Positions 14,652-23,123 are shown, counted from the first letter of the stretch. The stretch is DNA of 46,275 nt from Bacillota bacterium (GCA_021768085.1 JAETOJ010000033.1:1-46275); one strand, 5' to 3'. Numbers and translations: made by a program. Notes: generated from the letters alone by a model not told the origin.

Positions 14652-14804
14652 TAAACGGGGGTTCTTAGGGGGGGGAGACGCCTGTGAGCGAGGGAGCGCC
14701 CTTCGCTCCCGAAGTCGAACCGGCGGCTCCCCCCCTAAGCGCGCTCTTTGGTTACTTTCTCTCGCGAGAGAGAAAGTAACGCCCCCGGCAGGGCGCACCC
14801 TGCC
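14652..14804 (-). repeat. Right inverted-repeat arm with palindromic copy 3
   Basis: Mirror of the left arm: CGGGGGTTCTTAGGGGG, a variable loop, CCCCCTAAG, GCGCGCTCTTTG, the 30-bp palindrome (14751-14780), GCCCCCGGCAGGGCGC and ACCCTGCC. With the left arm it encloses a ~1.1-kb unit containing XRE module 2. The following 14805-14887 contains only a GC-rich hairpin that may end lepA. Confidence 0.85.
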
Positions 14805-14887
14805 CCCCGAGGGGGTTAGCATCCCCGACACCCCCAGGGGAACGGGGGAGCGCCCCCTCCCCCGCAGGGGCAGGGGTGCGGGAGGGG

Positions 14888-16699
14888 CTACCCCTCGTCA
14901 TCAATCTTGAGCACCGCCATGAATGCCTCCGTAGGCATTTGCACCGTACCCAGAGAGCGCATCTTCTTTTTGCCTTCCTTCTGCTTCTCAAGCAGTTTTT
15001 TCTTCCGGGTGATGTCGCCGCCGTAGCACTTGGCCAGCACGTCCTTGCGCAGGGCCTTCAGGGTCTCCCGGGCGATGACCTTGCCGCCGATGGCCGCCTG
15101 GATGGGCACCTCGAACATCTGACGGGGGATGTTCTCCTTCAGCTTCTCGCAGATCCGCCGCGCCCGCTTGTACGCCTTCTCACGGTGGGCGATGAAGGAC
15201 AGCGCGTCCACCTGGTCGCCGTTGAGCAGCAGATCTACTTTCACCAGATCCGACGGCCGATATTCGTCCAACTCATAGTCCAGGGAGGCATAGCCCCTGG
15301 TTTTGGCCTTCAGCGTGTCGAAAAAGTCGTAGATGATCTCGTTCAGCGGCATGAGATAGCGGATCTCCACCAGGTTGGTGTCCAGATACTGCATATCCTT
15401 GTACTCCCCCCGGCGATCCTGGCACAGGGGCATGATGGCCCCCACATAGTCCGGCGGGGTGATGATGGACACGGCGGCGTAGGGTTCCATGGCCTGCTTG
15501 ATGGAGCCGGGGTCGGGGTAGTTGTGGGGGTTGTCCACCCGCACCACAGTCCCATCCGTTTTCGTCACCTCGTAGATAACGGAGGGTAATGTGGTGATGA
15601 GATCCAGATCAAACTCCCGCTCCAGCCGCTCCTGGATGATCTCCATGTGGAGCATCCCTAAAAAGCCGCACCGGAAGCCAAAGCCCAGGGCCACGGAGGA
15701 CTCGGGCTCGAAGGACAGGGAGGCGTCATTGAGCTGGAGCTTCTCCAGGGCGTCCCGCAGGTCTGGGTATTTGGAGCCGTCCTCGGTATATACGCCGCAG
15801 TACACCATGGCCTGGGCGGGGCGGTAGCCGGGGAGGGCCTCTGCCGTGGGCCGGGCAGCCTCGGTGATGGTGTCGCCCACCCGGGTATCTTTCACGTTCT
15901 TGATGGAAGCGGTAAACCAGCCCACCTCGCCGGCGGACAGCTCGGGGGCGCTGTCCATGCCCAGGGGCCGCAGGTAGCCGCAGTCCAGTACCGTATACTG
16001 GGCCCCGGAGGCCATGAGGCGTACCTGCATCCCGGGGCGTAGCGTGCCCTCCATGATGCGGAAGTAGACGATGACGCCCAGGTACGGGTCGTACTGGCTG
16101 TCAAAGATCAGGGCCTTCAACGGGGCACCGGGATCGCCGGCAGGGGCGGGGATGTTGTGTACGATGTCCTCCAGCACCGCGGGGATGTTGATCCCCTGCT
16201 TAGCGGAGATCTCCGGGGCGTCCAGGGCGGGCAGGCCGATGATGTCCTCAATCTCGTGCTTTACCCGCTGGGGGTCAGCGGCGGGCAGATCGATCTTGTT
16301 GAGCACCGGCCGGATCTCCAGGTCGTGCTCCAGGGCCAGGTAGGTGTTGGCCAAGGTCTGGGCCTCCACCCCCTGGGCGGCGTCCACCACCAGCACCGCC
16401 CCCTCGCAGGCCGCCAGGGAGCGGCTCACCTCGTAGTTGAAGTCCACGTGGCCCGGGGTGTCGATGAGGTTCAGGCAGTAGGTTTCCCCATCGGCAGCCT
16501 TGTAGTCCATACGAACCGCCCGGGCCTTGATGGTGATGCCCCGCTCCCGCTCCAGATCCATGTTGTCCAGCAGCTGGGAGGCCATCTGCCGCTGCTCCAC
16601 CGCGCCGCAGATCTCAATCATCCGATCCGACAGGGTGGATTTGCCGTGATCAATGTGGGCGATGATGGAAAAATTGCGGATTTTAGATTGGTCGGTCAT
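14888..16699 (-). CDS. lepA: Elongation factor 4 (LepA)
   Basis: 603-aa translational GTPase of full family length that back-translocates or aids 30S assembly on the ribosome. G1 'AHIDHGKST' near residue 14, G2/switch 'RERGITIKA' near 51, G3 'DTPGHVDF' near 80, G4 'NKID' near 134, then EF-G-like domains and the LepA-specific C-terminus ending '[17 protein letters not shown]'. ATG 16699 lies after GGAGGTTTCTTT. The first ~75 bp including ribosome site and start codon are duplicated upstream at 16873-16947 with mostly synonymous changes, on the other side of a repeat element. Confidence 0.98.
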   Translation of the reverse strand: MTDQSKIRNFSIIAHIDHGKSTLSDRMIEICGAVEQRQMASQLLDNMDLERERGITIKARAVRMDYKAADGETYCLNLIDTPGHVDFNYEVSRSLAACEGAVLVVDAAQGVEAQTLANTYLALEHDLEIRPVLNKIDLPAADPQRVKHEIEDIIGLPALDAPEISAKQGINIPAVLEDIVHNIPAPAGDPGAPLKALIFDSQYDPYLGVIVYFRIMEGTLRPGMQVRLMASGAQYTVLDCGYLRPLGMDSAPELSAGEVGWFTASIKNVKDTRVGDTITEAARPTAEALPGYRPAQAMVYCGVYTEDGSKYPDLRDALEKLQLNDASLSFEPESSVALGFGFRCGFLGMLHMEIIQERLEREFDLDLITTLPSVIYEVTKTDGTVVRVDNPHNYPDPGSIKQAMEPYAAVSIITPPDYVGAIMPLCQDRRGEYKDMQYLDTNLVEIRYLMPLNEIIYDFFDTLKAKTRGYASLDYELDEYRPSDLVKVDLLLNGDQVDALSFIAHREKAYKRARRICEKLKENIPRQMFEVPIQAAIGGKVIARETLKALRKDVLAKCYGGDITRKKKLLEKQKEGKKKMRSLGTVQMPTEAFMAVLKIDDEG

Positions 16700-16947
16700 A
16701 AAGAAACCTCCGTAGGCAAATCCACCCTGGGGCCCCGCCGACAGGTAGGGCGGCGCGAATGCGCCGTAAATTCGGAGCCGCAGGCGGAGAATTTTCGCAG
16801 GGCGAATTCACTTCGCCCAAGAACATAAAATCATAAGGGGCCCCCACAAAATCGTCAGATTTTGTGGGGAACGGATTTGCCGTGATCAATATAGGCGATG
16901 ATGGAAAAGTTCCGGATTTTCGATTGATCTGTCATAGCTTACCTCCG
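16637..16947 (-). repeat. Duplicated lepA 5' end around a repeat element
   Basis: Copy 1 (16637-16712, joined to lepA) and copy 2 (16873-16947) align over about 75 bp; codon differences are mainly third-position, so both encode [13 protein letters not shown]. Copy 2 stops after 26 codons (16855-16935). In between: CGAATTCACTTCG, and GGGGCCCCCA, an ACAAAATC...GATTTTGT hairpin, TGGGGAAC. The element begins with GGCAAATCCACCCTG (16715-16729), the exact reverse complement of 16631-16645 inside lepA. Confidence 0.8.
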
Positions 16948-16950
16948 GGT

Positions 16951-17982
16951 TCACGCAAAGATGGCGTCATAATCATACTGGGTCACAAACCGCCGCAGCT
17001 CGTCCATCTGGCCGTGGTAGGATCCGGGCCAGATCCGCCACCGGCCCGCCATCAGCTCCCCGGCCATCCACCGGGTGACTGCGGAGGAGCAGTGGATGTG
17101 GTCGGCGTAGTTGTCCAGGTTGGTGATGTACGCCTGGGCGTTGAGGAAGCTGGCCACCTGTACGTTGCCGCACTGGAGCAGCTCCCCCCAGGCGTATTCT
17201 ATGGCGGACAGCACCGCCGACCTCCGGCCCAGTCGCTCCATCTGATCCCAGTACAGCACACTATAGGGCGGGAACCATACGATGAATTGTGTGTCCGGGT
17301 GGGCCTCCGCCCAGCCCCGGATCACCGCCACATTGGCCCGAGCGGCGTCCAGAAAGGCGTCCGCGGGCAGGATCTGCCCCGTGGGCTCCGGCCTGGGGTA
17401 GCCCGCCAGGGCGGTTTCCCGGGCAAAATAGTGGGTTCTGTCCCAGGTGTAGGCCTCGTCCAGGGTGGTCTTGGCCTCCTCCCCCCGCAGCAGGGATTTC
17501 ACCGCCAGGGCCAGGCTCTCGGCATTGAGGTAAAGCTGGATGTCGTCCAGCGGATTGTCGTTGTAGAGGTAGTCCGGCAGCTCCGAACTCTGATCCGCCC
17601 GGATCAGGATATTGGGATCCAGCCCGAAGTAGACCCGCTCCGGATCGCCGTGGGTGCGGCAGGCCAGATCCAGCGCCGTGTCAAACTCGCTGAGCCGCCC
17701 GTCGGGGAAGGTCACCTTCAGCGTCCCGCCGCCCAGTCCCTGGGTAAACCAAGACGCCCGGAAGTTGGCCGCCAGCGACGTGCCCATCACCAGGTTGCGG
17801 TAGTCCTGCCGGCGGATCAGCCCCGCCGCCTCGTACCGCTCGTTGACAAAAAGGGCAGTTTCCCCCTCCTCCGGGATCCCGGCGGACAGCAGGGGATCCG
17901 TCCAGGCCACCAGCCCGGCGCAGGCGGCCAGCAACGCTCCCGCCGCCAGCAGCGCCCCGATGAAAAACCGTTTCGCCTTCAC
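16951..17982 (-). CDS. SGNH-like membrane-anchored protein, partner of MBOAT acetyltransferase
   Basis: 343-aa protein with one N-terminal membrane helix or signal anchor (about residues 6-26, FFIGALLAAGALLAACAGLV) and an extracellular domain. It has 'VMGTSLAANF' near 65, where SGNH hydrolases carry the nucleophile Ser block, and a late 'NYADHIHCSS' near 296 that could supply Asp and His, as in AlgX/DltD-type O-acetyltransfer proteins. Start chosen: GTG 17982, preceded by a G-rich ribosome site and immediately before the hydrophobic segment; ATG 18033 would overlap the MBOAT gene. It is co-transcribed with the MBOAT gene and probably receives acetyl groups from it for an exported polymer. Confidence 0.75.
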   Translation of the reverse strand: MKAKRFFIGALLAAGALLAACAGLVAWTDPLLSAGIPEEGETALFVNERYEAAGLIRRQDYRNLVMGTSLAANFRASWFTQGLGGGTLKVTFPDGRLSEFDTALDLACRTHGDPERVYFGLDPNILIRADQSSELPDYLYNDNPLDDIQLYLNAESLALAVKSLLRGEEAKTTLDEAYTWDRTHYFARETALAGYPRPEPTGQILPADAFLDAARANVAVIRGWAEAHPDTQFIVWFPPYSVLYWDQMERLGRRSAVLSAIEYAWGELLQCGNVQVASFLNAQAYITNLDNYADHIHCSSAVTRWMAGELMAGRWRIWPGSYHGQMDELRRFVTQYDYDAIFA

Positions 17983-18019
17983 AGAGCGCCCCCCTTCCCG
18001 CGATTCACACAGGGTTCTC

Positions 18020-19468
18020 TCAGAAGTTGGCATAGATAAAGGTATCCACCCCGGACAGGAACAGCACCGACGCCGTCAGGCAGGCCGCGCACAGCGCCGC
18101 CCGTCCCCCTGTGGGCCGAAAATCCTCCGCCCGGGCGGTGGGGTTGGGACAGGCCAGCAGCGCCAGCCCTGCCGGCAGAAGCAGCAGCGGGATCCAGTAG
18201 CGGAACAGCCTTCCCCCCGGAGCGATCACCCGCTGGAGAAAAGCCAGGGCCTCTCCCACCGCCGTCAGGGGCAGGACAGCGGCAAACTCTGGCGACGGCA
18301 AGGCCCAGCCGGGGCGAAATAGCCCGCCAAGGAGGGCCAGGGCCTGCTCCACCGTTCCCGCCCGGAAAAACACCCAGGCCAGATTGACAAACAGGAAGGT
18401 GAGCAGCCACGCCGCTATTGGGGGCAGGGTCACCCTGCCCTTGAGCAGCCGCTGGAGCACCATGGCCAGGCCGTGGAGGCCCCCCCAGATTAGGAAGCCC
18501 CACCCCGCCCCGTGCCACAGCCCAGACAGCAGGAACACGATCAGCAGGTTCCGGCAGGTGGCCAACCTCCCGCTCCGGTTCCCTCCCAGGGGGATATACA
18601 CGCACCGGCGGAAGAACCGGGACAGGGTGATGTGCCACCGGCCCCAGAAGTCCCGCGGTGACAGGGCCTGATAGGGGCTGTTGAAATTCACCGGCAGGGC
18701 CACGCCCATCATCTTCGCCATGCCGTGGGCCATATCGCAATAGCCGGAGAAGTCGAAGTAGATTTGCAGGGTATAGCACAAAATCGTCAGCGCGCAGTCC
18801 GCGGGGGGCAGGCCGGCAGCGTTGGCAAAGCCGTAGTCCGCCCCGTTGGCGAATACGGCGGCCAGGATCACCTTCTTGGCCAGCCCCAGGGTAAAGCAGT
18901 ACAGTCCTGCCGACAGCCCGTCCCAGGAGAAAGGGGCGGGCCTACGCAGTTGGGGGGCCAACTCCCCGATCCGGGTGATGGGCCCGCAGGTGGCGGTGGC
19001 GAAGAAGGTGAGGCAGCAGGCGTAGTCCAGAGGGGTAACCTCCTCCGGGATTTGACCGTCATAGCAGTCCCGGAGCCAGAGGATCTGCTGGAAGGTGAGG
19101 AAGGACAGCCCCAGGGGCATGAGCCCCGCCGGAGGCGTGAACAGCCCCTCCAGCGGGGTGAGGGACAGGGCAAAGCCGGTATATTTGAAGAAGGCCAGCA
19201 CGGCCAGCGGCAGCGCCGACCCTGCCCACAGCAGGGCCTTTTTATGGGGATCGCCCCGGGCGATCCATCGGCCCAGCAGGTAGCTCACCGCCCCCTCCCC
19301 CGCCAGCACCAGCAGGGACAGGGGCGCGCCCCAGCCGCAGAACAGGATACCCGCGCCCAGCAGGCACACCCGGGCCCACCGGTTCCCCGCCCGGGCGTTG
19401 ACCGCCCGCCACACAACGAGCAGGGCAGGCAGGTAGGCCAGCACAAATAGATGGCTCTGGACGTTCAC
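18020..19468 (-). CDS. MBOAT-family O-acyltransferase (AlgI-like)
   Basis: 482-aa polytopic membrane protein with about 10-12 helices. It has the AlgI/DltB signature 'YFDFSGYCDMAHGMAKMMG' near 240, 'FNSPYQALSPRDFWGRWHITLS' region near 265, and the active-site His in 'LSGLWHGAGW' near 318. It moves acyl (usually acetyl) groups across the membrane for modification of an exopolysaccharide or wall polymer; the acceptor is unknown. GTG 19468 follows GGAGG. The SGNH-like gene follows directly, forming the usual two-gene module. Confidence 0.92.
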   Translation of the reverse strand: MNVQSHLFVLAYLPALLVVWRAVNARAGNRWARVCLLGAGILFCGWGAPLSLLVLAGEGAVSYLLGRWIARGDPHKKALLWAGSALPLAVLAFFKYTGFALSLTPLEGLFTPPAGLMPLGLSFLTFQQILWLRDCYDGQIPEEVTPLDYACCLTFFATATCGPITRIGELAPQLRRPAPFSWDGLSAGLYCFTLGLAKKVILAAVFANGADYGFANAAGLPPADCALTILCYTLQIYFDFSGYCDMAHGMAKMMGVALPVNFNSPYQALSPRDFWGRWHITLSRFFRRCVYIPLGGNRSGRLATCRNLLIVFLLSGLWHGAGWGFLIWGGLHGLAMVLQRLLKGRVTLPPIAAWLLTFLFVNLAWVFFRAGTVEQALALLGGLFRPGWALPSPEFAAVLPLTAVGEALAFLQRVIAPGGRLFRYWIPLLLLPAGLALLACPNPTARAEDFRPTGGRAALCAACLTASVLFLSGVDTFIYANF

Positions 19469-19510
19469 CGATCCGCCTCCCTCTTAGGGGCTCCGTTACG
19501 GGTTTGCACC

Positions 19511-20007
19511 CTACTTGACGTTTTCCAGATGATCGGACATCTCCCCGTTGAGCCGCTCCCCGCAGGTATGGACAATCTGGAGCAGGGACTGGTAGGTGCC
19601 CGGGTAGGCCTCCTTCATGGAGGCGTGATCCATGGGCGGGAACTGGGCCCCCTTGCCGGGATTGCTCAGGGCCTGGACGTACTGGGCCTCGCTGAGGATC
19701 ATATCTGATCGGGGCAGCCCCGCCACAAACCAGGCGTCGGGCACGGAGAAGATGTCCTCCTCCCCGTTGGGGCCGGCCCGGTGGAGGTGCCGGAACAGGA
19801 TGTAGACGGTGGTGGACAGATAGTTGGAGACACATTATAGAAGTCACAGGCCTTGCCCACAAAGACCAGGCCGGGCTCCCGGGCCCCGTTCTCATAGTGG
19901 GACAGCAGGGCCTGGGAGATGCCCAGGGCCTTGGCGGCCTGCCGCTGGGAGATACCCTTCTCCTGCCGCAGCAGGGAAAGAGTGCGCGCGAAATCCGGAT
20001 TTGTCAT
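19511..20007 (-). pseudogene. XRE-family regulator with internal deletion and frameshift
   Basis: The N-terminal part (MTNPDFARTLSLLRQEKG..., 'KALGISQALLSHYENG') is a good XRE helix-turn-helix up to 'ACDFYNVS' near residue 58. There the frame breaks near 19838; in another frame the sequence continues as 'NYLSTTVYILFRHLHRAG...' to a stop at 19511. In intact Clostridial homologues, as I recall, 'FYNVS' is followed by 'TDYLLGRT' and a 60-70-residue linker before this C-terminal domain. So the gene appears to have lost an internal segment, with a frameshift. The truncated product could still bind DNA. Promoter and a palindromic operator lie upstream. Confidence 0.65.
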
Positions 20008-20159
20008 GTCTCTATTTCCCCCTCTTGTAAGTCTCATCGAGGAAGGGCGGGACAGATCCATGCGCGTGGGACGTTCCGGCGATTCCTCATAGGGTCCGTC
20101 CGGCAGATCCGGGCGGCGTCAGCATGGGGCGGCAGGGCACAGGCCGCCCAAGTACAGCA

Positions 20160-20193
20160 GGTATAGTATACCCACGAAAAAACGGTTTGTAAA
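20160..20193 (-). promoter_or_regulatory. Promoter and palindromic operator of the XRE gene
   Basis: Minus strand: -35 TTTACA (20193-20188), 17 bp, -10 TATACT (20170-20165). The perfect palindrome GGTATAGTATACC (20160-20172) covers the -10, suggesting autorepression. The ~150-nt leader to 20008 shows nothing else. Confidence 0.6.
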
Positions 20194-20292
20194 GGGTGTT
20201 TTGCCATCTTGCCCCGTCAAAACTTTTTTTGCGGCGGCTGTCAGGGCGCCCACTCCTGAGCACGTCATTTGCGAAAATCTCCGTGCTCCCCC

Positions 20293-20321
20293 TTGAAAAA
20301 TGGGGGAAACGGTGATACATT
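20293..20321 (+). promoter_or_regulatory. Promoter of pta
   Basis: -35 TTGAAA (20293-20298), 17 bp, -10 TACATT (20316-20321), 55 bp before the start codon. Confidence 0.55.
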
Positions 20322-20376
20322 ATGTTCAAAGCGGTTTTTACGCCGCGCCGGCAAACCTGACTGGGAGGTAACAATT

Positions 20377-21354
20377 ATGTTCCGAAAACTGATTCAAAAA
20401 CTGAAGCACAACCCCAAGACCATCGTGTTCACCGAGGGCTCCGATCCCCGCATTCTGGAGGCCTCCGCCCGCCTGCTGTCCGGCACCTTCCTCACCCCCA
20501 TCCTCATCGGCAACAAGGAGGAGGTCCTGGCCGCCGCCGAGCGAGAGTGCCTCAACGTGCGGGACGTCCAGGTGCTGGATCCCGCCACCTATGAGGGCAT
20601 GGACGAGATGGTGGACAAGATGGTGGAGCTGCGCAAGGGAAAGATGACCGCCGACGAGTGCCGGGAGGCCCTGCTCAAGGCCAACTATTTCGGCACCATG
20701 CTGGTGGCCATGGGCAAGGCGGACTGCCTGCTGGGCGGCGCCACCTACTCCACCGCCGACACCGTGCGCCCCGCCCTCCAGCTTGTCAAGACCAAGCCGG
20801 GCAACAAGATCGTCTCCTCCTGCTTCATTCTGGTGCGGCCCTTCGCCACCGGCGGCAACCAGGTGCTGGCCATGGGCGACTGCGCCATCAACATCGATCC
20901 CACCGAGGACGAGCTCATCGAGATCACCCAAGAGGTGGCCAAGTGCGCCCGGATCTTCGGCGTGGATCCCAAGGTGGCCATGCTCAGCTACTCCACCAAC
21001 GGCTCCGGCAAGGGCCCCGTGGTGGATAAAATGCGCAACGCTACCAAGCGGCTCCAGGACATGATGCTGGACTTCCCCGTGGATGGCGAGCTCCAGTTCG
21101 ACGCCGCCGTCAGCCCCTCCGTGGGCCAGCTGAAGTTCCCCGGCTCCCCGGTGGCGGGCTACGCCAACACCTTCATCTTCCCGGAGATCACCTCGGGCAA
21201 CATCGGCTATAAGATCGCCCAGCGCATGGGTAACTTCGACGCCTACGGCCCCATCCTGCTGGGGCTGAACGCCCCCATCAACGACCTGTCCCGGGGCTGC
21301 AACGCCCTGGAGGTCTACTCCATGGCGATTATCACCGCCGCTTTAGCGGAGTGA
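20377..21354 (+). CDS. pta: Phosphate acetyltransferase
   Basis: 325-aa single-domain Pta: acetyl-CoA + Pi to acetyl-phosphate + CoA, the energy-conserving route to acetate in fermentation with acetate kinase (not in this window). It shows the family pattern 'IVFTEGSDPRILEA' near residue 14, 'GGATYSTADTVRPALQ' near 130 and 'MLSYSTNGSGKGP' near 207. ATG 20377 follows GGGAGG; longer in-frame starts lack ribosome sites. Its last 40 bp are present twice (21315-21354 and 21470-21509), with the functional stop in the first copy. Confidence 0.96.
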   Translation: MFRKLIQKLKHNPKTIVFTEGSDPRILEASARLLSGTFLTPILIGNKEEVLAAAERECLNVRDVQVLDPATYEGMDEMVDKMVELRKGKMTADECREALLKANYFGTMLVAMGKADCLLGGATYSTADTVRPALQLVKTKPGNKIVSSCFILVRPFATGGNQVLAMGDCAINIDPTEDELIEITQEVAKCARIFGVDPKVAMLSYSTNGSGKGPVVDKMRNATKRLQDMMLDFPVDGELQFDAAVSPSVGQLKFPGSPVAGYANTFIFPEITSGNIGYKIAQRMGNFDAYGPILLGLNAPINDLSRGCNALEVYSMAIITAALAE

Positions 21355-21509
21355 GCAGGTTTCGACGTGGAGTAGACCTCCGCCCGCGAAGCGGGCCGCC
21401 CAGGCGGAATTCACTTCCGCCGAGCATTTGCAATTTTCTGGGGCCCCCATGGGCAGGGCCCATGGGGAACTACTCCATGGCGATTATCACCGCCGCCCTG
21501 GCGGAGTGA
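21309..21509 (+). repeat. Duplicated pta 3' end around a repeat element
   Basis: CTACTCCATGGCGATTATC... to the stop is present at 21315-21354 and 21470-21509; three synonymous changes (GCT-TTA versus GCC-CTG) separate them, both ending ALAE-stop. The element starts with TGGAGTAGACCTCC (21368-21381), the reverse complement of GGAGGTCTACTCCA (21309-21322), contains GCGGAATTCACTTCCGC and GGGGCCCCCA, an ATGGGC hairpin, and ends TGGGGAAC, as at lepA. Confidence 0.8.
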
Positions 21510-21536
21510 CCGGCCATACCGCGCCCCGCGTTCTTT

Positions 21537-21565
21537 GCGCCCCCGCCGCCGCGGGGGCGCTTTTT
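21537..21565 (+). terminator. Terminator of pta
   Basis: GCGCCCCCGC (21537-21546) pairs with GCGGGGGCGC (21551-21560), followed by five T. Confidence 0.85.
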
Positions 21566-21575
21566 GCCGGGGGGC

Positions 21576-21610
21576 AAAAAAGCCGCCTGCCGGATGGCAG
21601 ACGGCTTTTT
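21576..21610. terminator. Bidirectional terminator between pta and rpsT
   Basis: AAAAAAGCCGCCTGCC (21576-21591) and GGCAGACGGCTTTTT (21596-21610): A-run on the left, T-run on the right, serving rpsT from the minus strand. Confidence 0.8.
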
Positions 21611-21633
21611 CATTTGCTTGGGAAGCGCGCGCT

Positions 21634-21897
21634 TCAGGCCAGCTTGTTCAGCTTCAGGGTCATGGCGCTCTTTTTGTTGGCAGCGTTGTTGCTGTGCAGC
21701 AGACCCTTGGCGGCGGCCTGATCCACGGCCTTGACGGCCACCTTATACGCGGCATCGGCCTCGCTGCGGTTGCCGCCGGCCACCGCGGCCTCAAACTTCT
21801 TCAGATGGGTCTTGAGGGCGGACTTCTGCGCCTTGTTCTGGGCGGCCTTGGTGGTATTCACCAGGACGCGCTTCTTGGCAGACTTGATATTGGGCAA
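21634..21897 (-). CDS. rpsT: 30S ribosomal protein S20
   Basis: 87-aa, Lys/Ala-rich protein of normal S20 length. The family N-terminus PNIKSAKKRV begins directly after TTG 21897, which lies 7 nt after GGAGG, so TTG is chosen as start; the ATG at 21927 would add ten unusual residues containing the ribosome site. It binds 16S rRNA at the base of the small subunit. A UUG start in rpsT is also used in E. coli, where it allows autoregulation. Confidence 0.96.
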   Translation of the reverse strand: MPNIKSAKKRVLVNTTKAAQNKAQKSALKTHLKKFEAAVAGGNRSEADAAYKVAVKAVDQAAAKGLLHSNNAANKKSAMTLKLNKLA

Positions 21898-21957
21898 ACC
21901 AAACACCTCCTCCGATTTTTTCATCATGATTACGGCGGTTTGCCGCCGCAGATATGT

Positions 21958-21986
21958 ATTTTAACATTAAGAGAAAAAAATTGCAA
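21958..21986 (-). promoter_or_regulatory. Promoter of rpsT
   Basis: Minus strand: -35 TTGCAA (21986-21981), 17 bp, -10 TAAAAT (21963-21958). The 15-mer GTTTGCCGCCGCAGA occurs on both sides (about 21938 and 22015). Confidence 0.65.
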
Positions 21987-22086
21987 CACCTTTTTTCACT
22001 TTTTCGCATAGAAAGTTTGCCGCCGCAGAAAATAGCCCCATAAGCCGCGGATAGCCACAAGATATTGGGTTGAAGGGGGAATCTTT

Positions 22087-22983
22087 ATGACACAGCGCCG
22101 CACCGATCTGGCGGTGGAGGCCCATCAGCTCTGGCGGGAGGGGGCCAAGGACGCCGCCGCCCTGTCCGGCGTCCGGGGGGAGGAGCGGGAACGGGACGGC
22201 TTTCAGGTCAGCGCCGTCTCCATCGAGAGCCCGGAGGGGGCCCAGGCCCTGGGCAAGCCGGAGGGCGTGTATATCACCATCGAGCTGGACGGGCTGCTCC
22301 GCCGGGAGGAGGGGGCCTTCCAGCGGGCGGTGGGGGCGGTGGCGGCGGAGCTGCGGCCCCTGCTGCCCCCGTCCGGCCCCGCCCTGGTAATGGGCCTGGG
22401 CAGCCGGACGGTGACCCCCGACCTCATCGGCCCGCTGTCCGTGGATCACCTGCTGGTCACCCGGCACCTGGTGGAGAACATCCCGGAGCACTTCGGCCAC
22501 CTGCGGCCGGTGGCGGCGGCGGCCCCGGGGGTGCTGGCCTCCACCGGGCTGGAGAGCAGCCTCATCGCCCAGGCCCTGGCGGCGGAGCTGCGGCCCGCCT
22601 GCGTGGTGGCGGTGGACGCCTTGGCCTCCCGCTCGCTGGATCGGCTGTGCCGGACGGTGCAGTTGTCGGACACCGGGGTGATCCCCGGCTCCGGCGTGGG
22701 CAACCACCGCCGGCCCCTGAACCGGGAGACCCTGGGGGTACCGGTGCTGACGGTGGGGGTGCCCACGGTGGTGGACGGGGCCACCCTGGCCCTGGATCTG
22801 CTGGAGCGGGCGGGGCACACCGGGACGGATCGGGGGGATCTGCCGGGCGGGGAGGAGTTCTTCGTCACCCCCCGGGAGGTGGATCAGCGGGTGGCCGACC
22901 TGGGAAAGGTGCTGGGCTACGCGGTGAGCCTGGCGCTGAATCCCTCCCTCAGCCTGGACGATCTGGTGATGCTGCTGGAGTGA
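22087..22983 (+). CDS. gpr: GPR endopeptidase (germination protease)
   Basis: 298-aa aspartic-type protease that degrades small acid-soluble spore proteins early in germination; it is made as a zymogen in the forespore. Family features are visible: N-terminal 'RRTDLAVEA', 'LVMGLGSRTVTPDLIGP' near 98, 'VVAVDALASRSLDRLCRTVQ' near 176 and 'GVGNHRRPLN' near 205. ATG 22087 follows AAGGGGG. This gene shows the organism belongs to an endospore-forming lineage. I saw no clear sigma-G promoter. Confidence 0.95.
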   Translation: MTQRRTDLAVEAHQLWREGAKDAAALSGVRGEERERDGFQVSAVSIESPEGAQALGKPEGVYITIELDGLLRREEGAFQRAVGAVAAELRPLLPPSGPALVMGLGSRTVTPDLIGPLSVDHLLVTRHLVENIPEHFGHLRPVAAAAPGVLASTGLESSLIAQALAAELRPACVVAVDALASRSLDRLCRTVQLSDTGVIPGSGVGNHRRPLNRETLGVPVLTVGVPTVVDGATLALDLLERAGHTGTDRGDLPGGEEFFVTPREVDQRVADLGKVLGYAVSLALNPSLSLDDLVMLLE

Positions 22984-23038
22984 GCGGCACGGATTCCCTG
23001 GGGCGGCAAAATTTTTTCTATTTTCTTGAAAAAAAGAC

Positions 23039-23093
23039 TTTACAAACGCCGCGGCTTGTGGTACTATCCTTAACAGGAATGATTCCTATTAAG
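23039..23093 (+). promoter_or_regulatory. Promoter and Fur/PerR-type operator
   Basis: -35 TTTACA (23039-23044), 17 bp, -10 TACTAT (23062-23067), then the near-perfect 25-bp inverted repeat CTTAACAGGAAT-G-ATTCCTATTAAG (23069-23093) over the start point. Its size and symmetry fit Fur/PerR operators, so the downstream regulator probably represses itself and rubrerythrin. Confidence 0.7.
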
Positions 23094-23123
23094 CTCTCAC
23101 CAAAACCACAAGGATTTGTTTTT

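Noticed and set aside
14752-14991. 79-aa minus-strand ORF overlapping the lepA 3' end.
   Set aside because: It is lepA coding sequence in another frame running into palindromic repeat copy 3; no ribosome site.
16855-16935. A 26-codon ORF with good ribosome site upstream of lepA as an independent leader-peptide gene.
   Set aside because: It is the duplicated start of lepA running into the repeat; a regulatory role is possible but nothing supports it.
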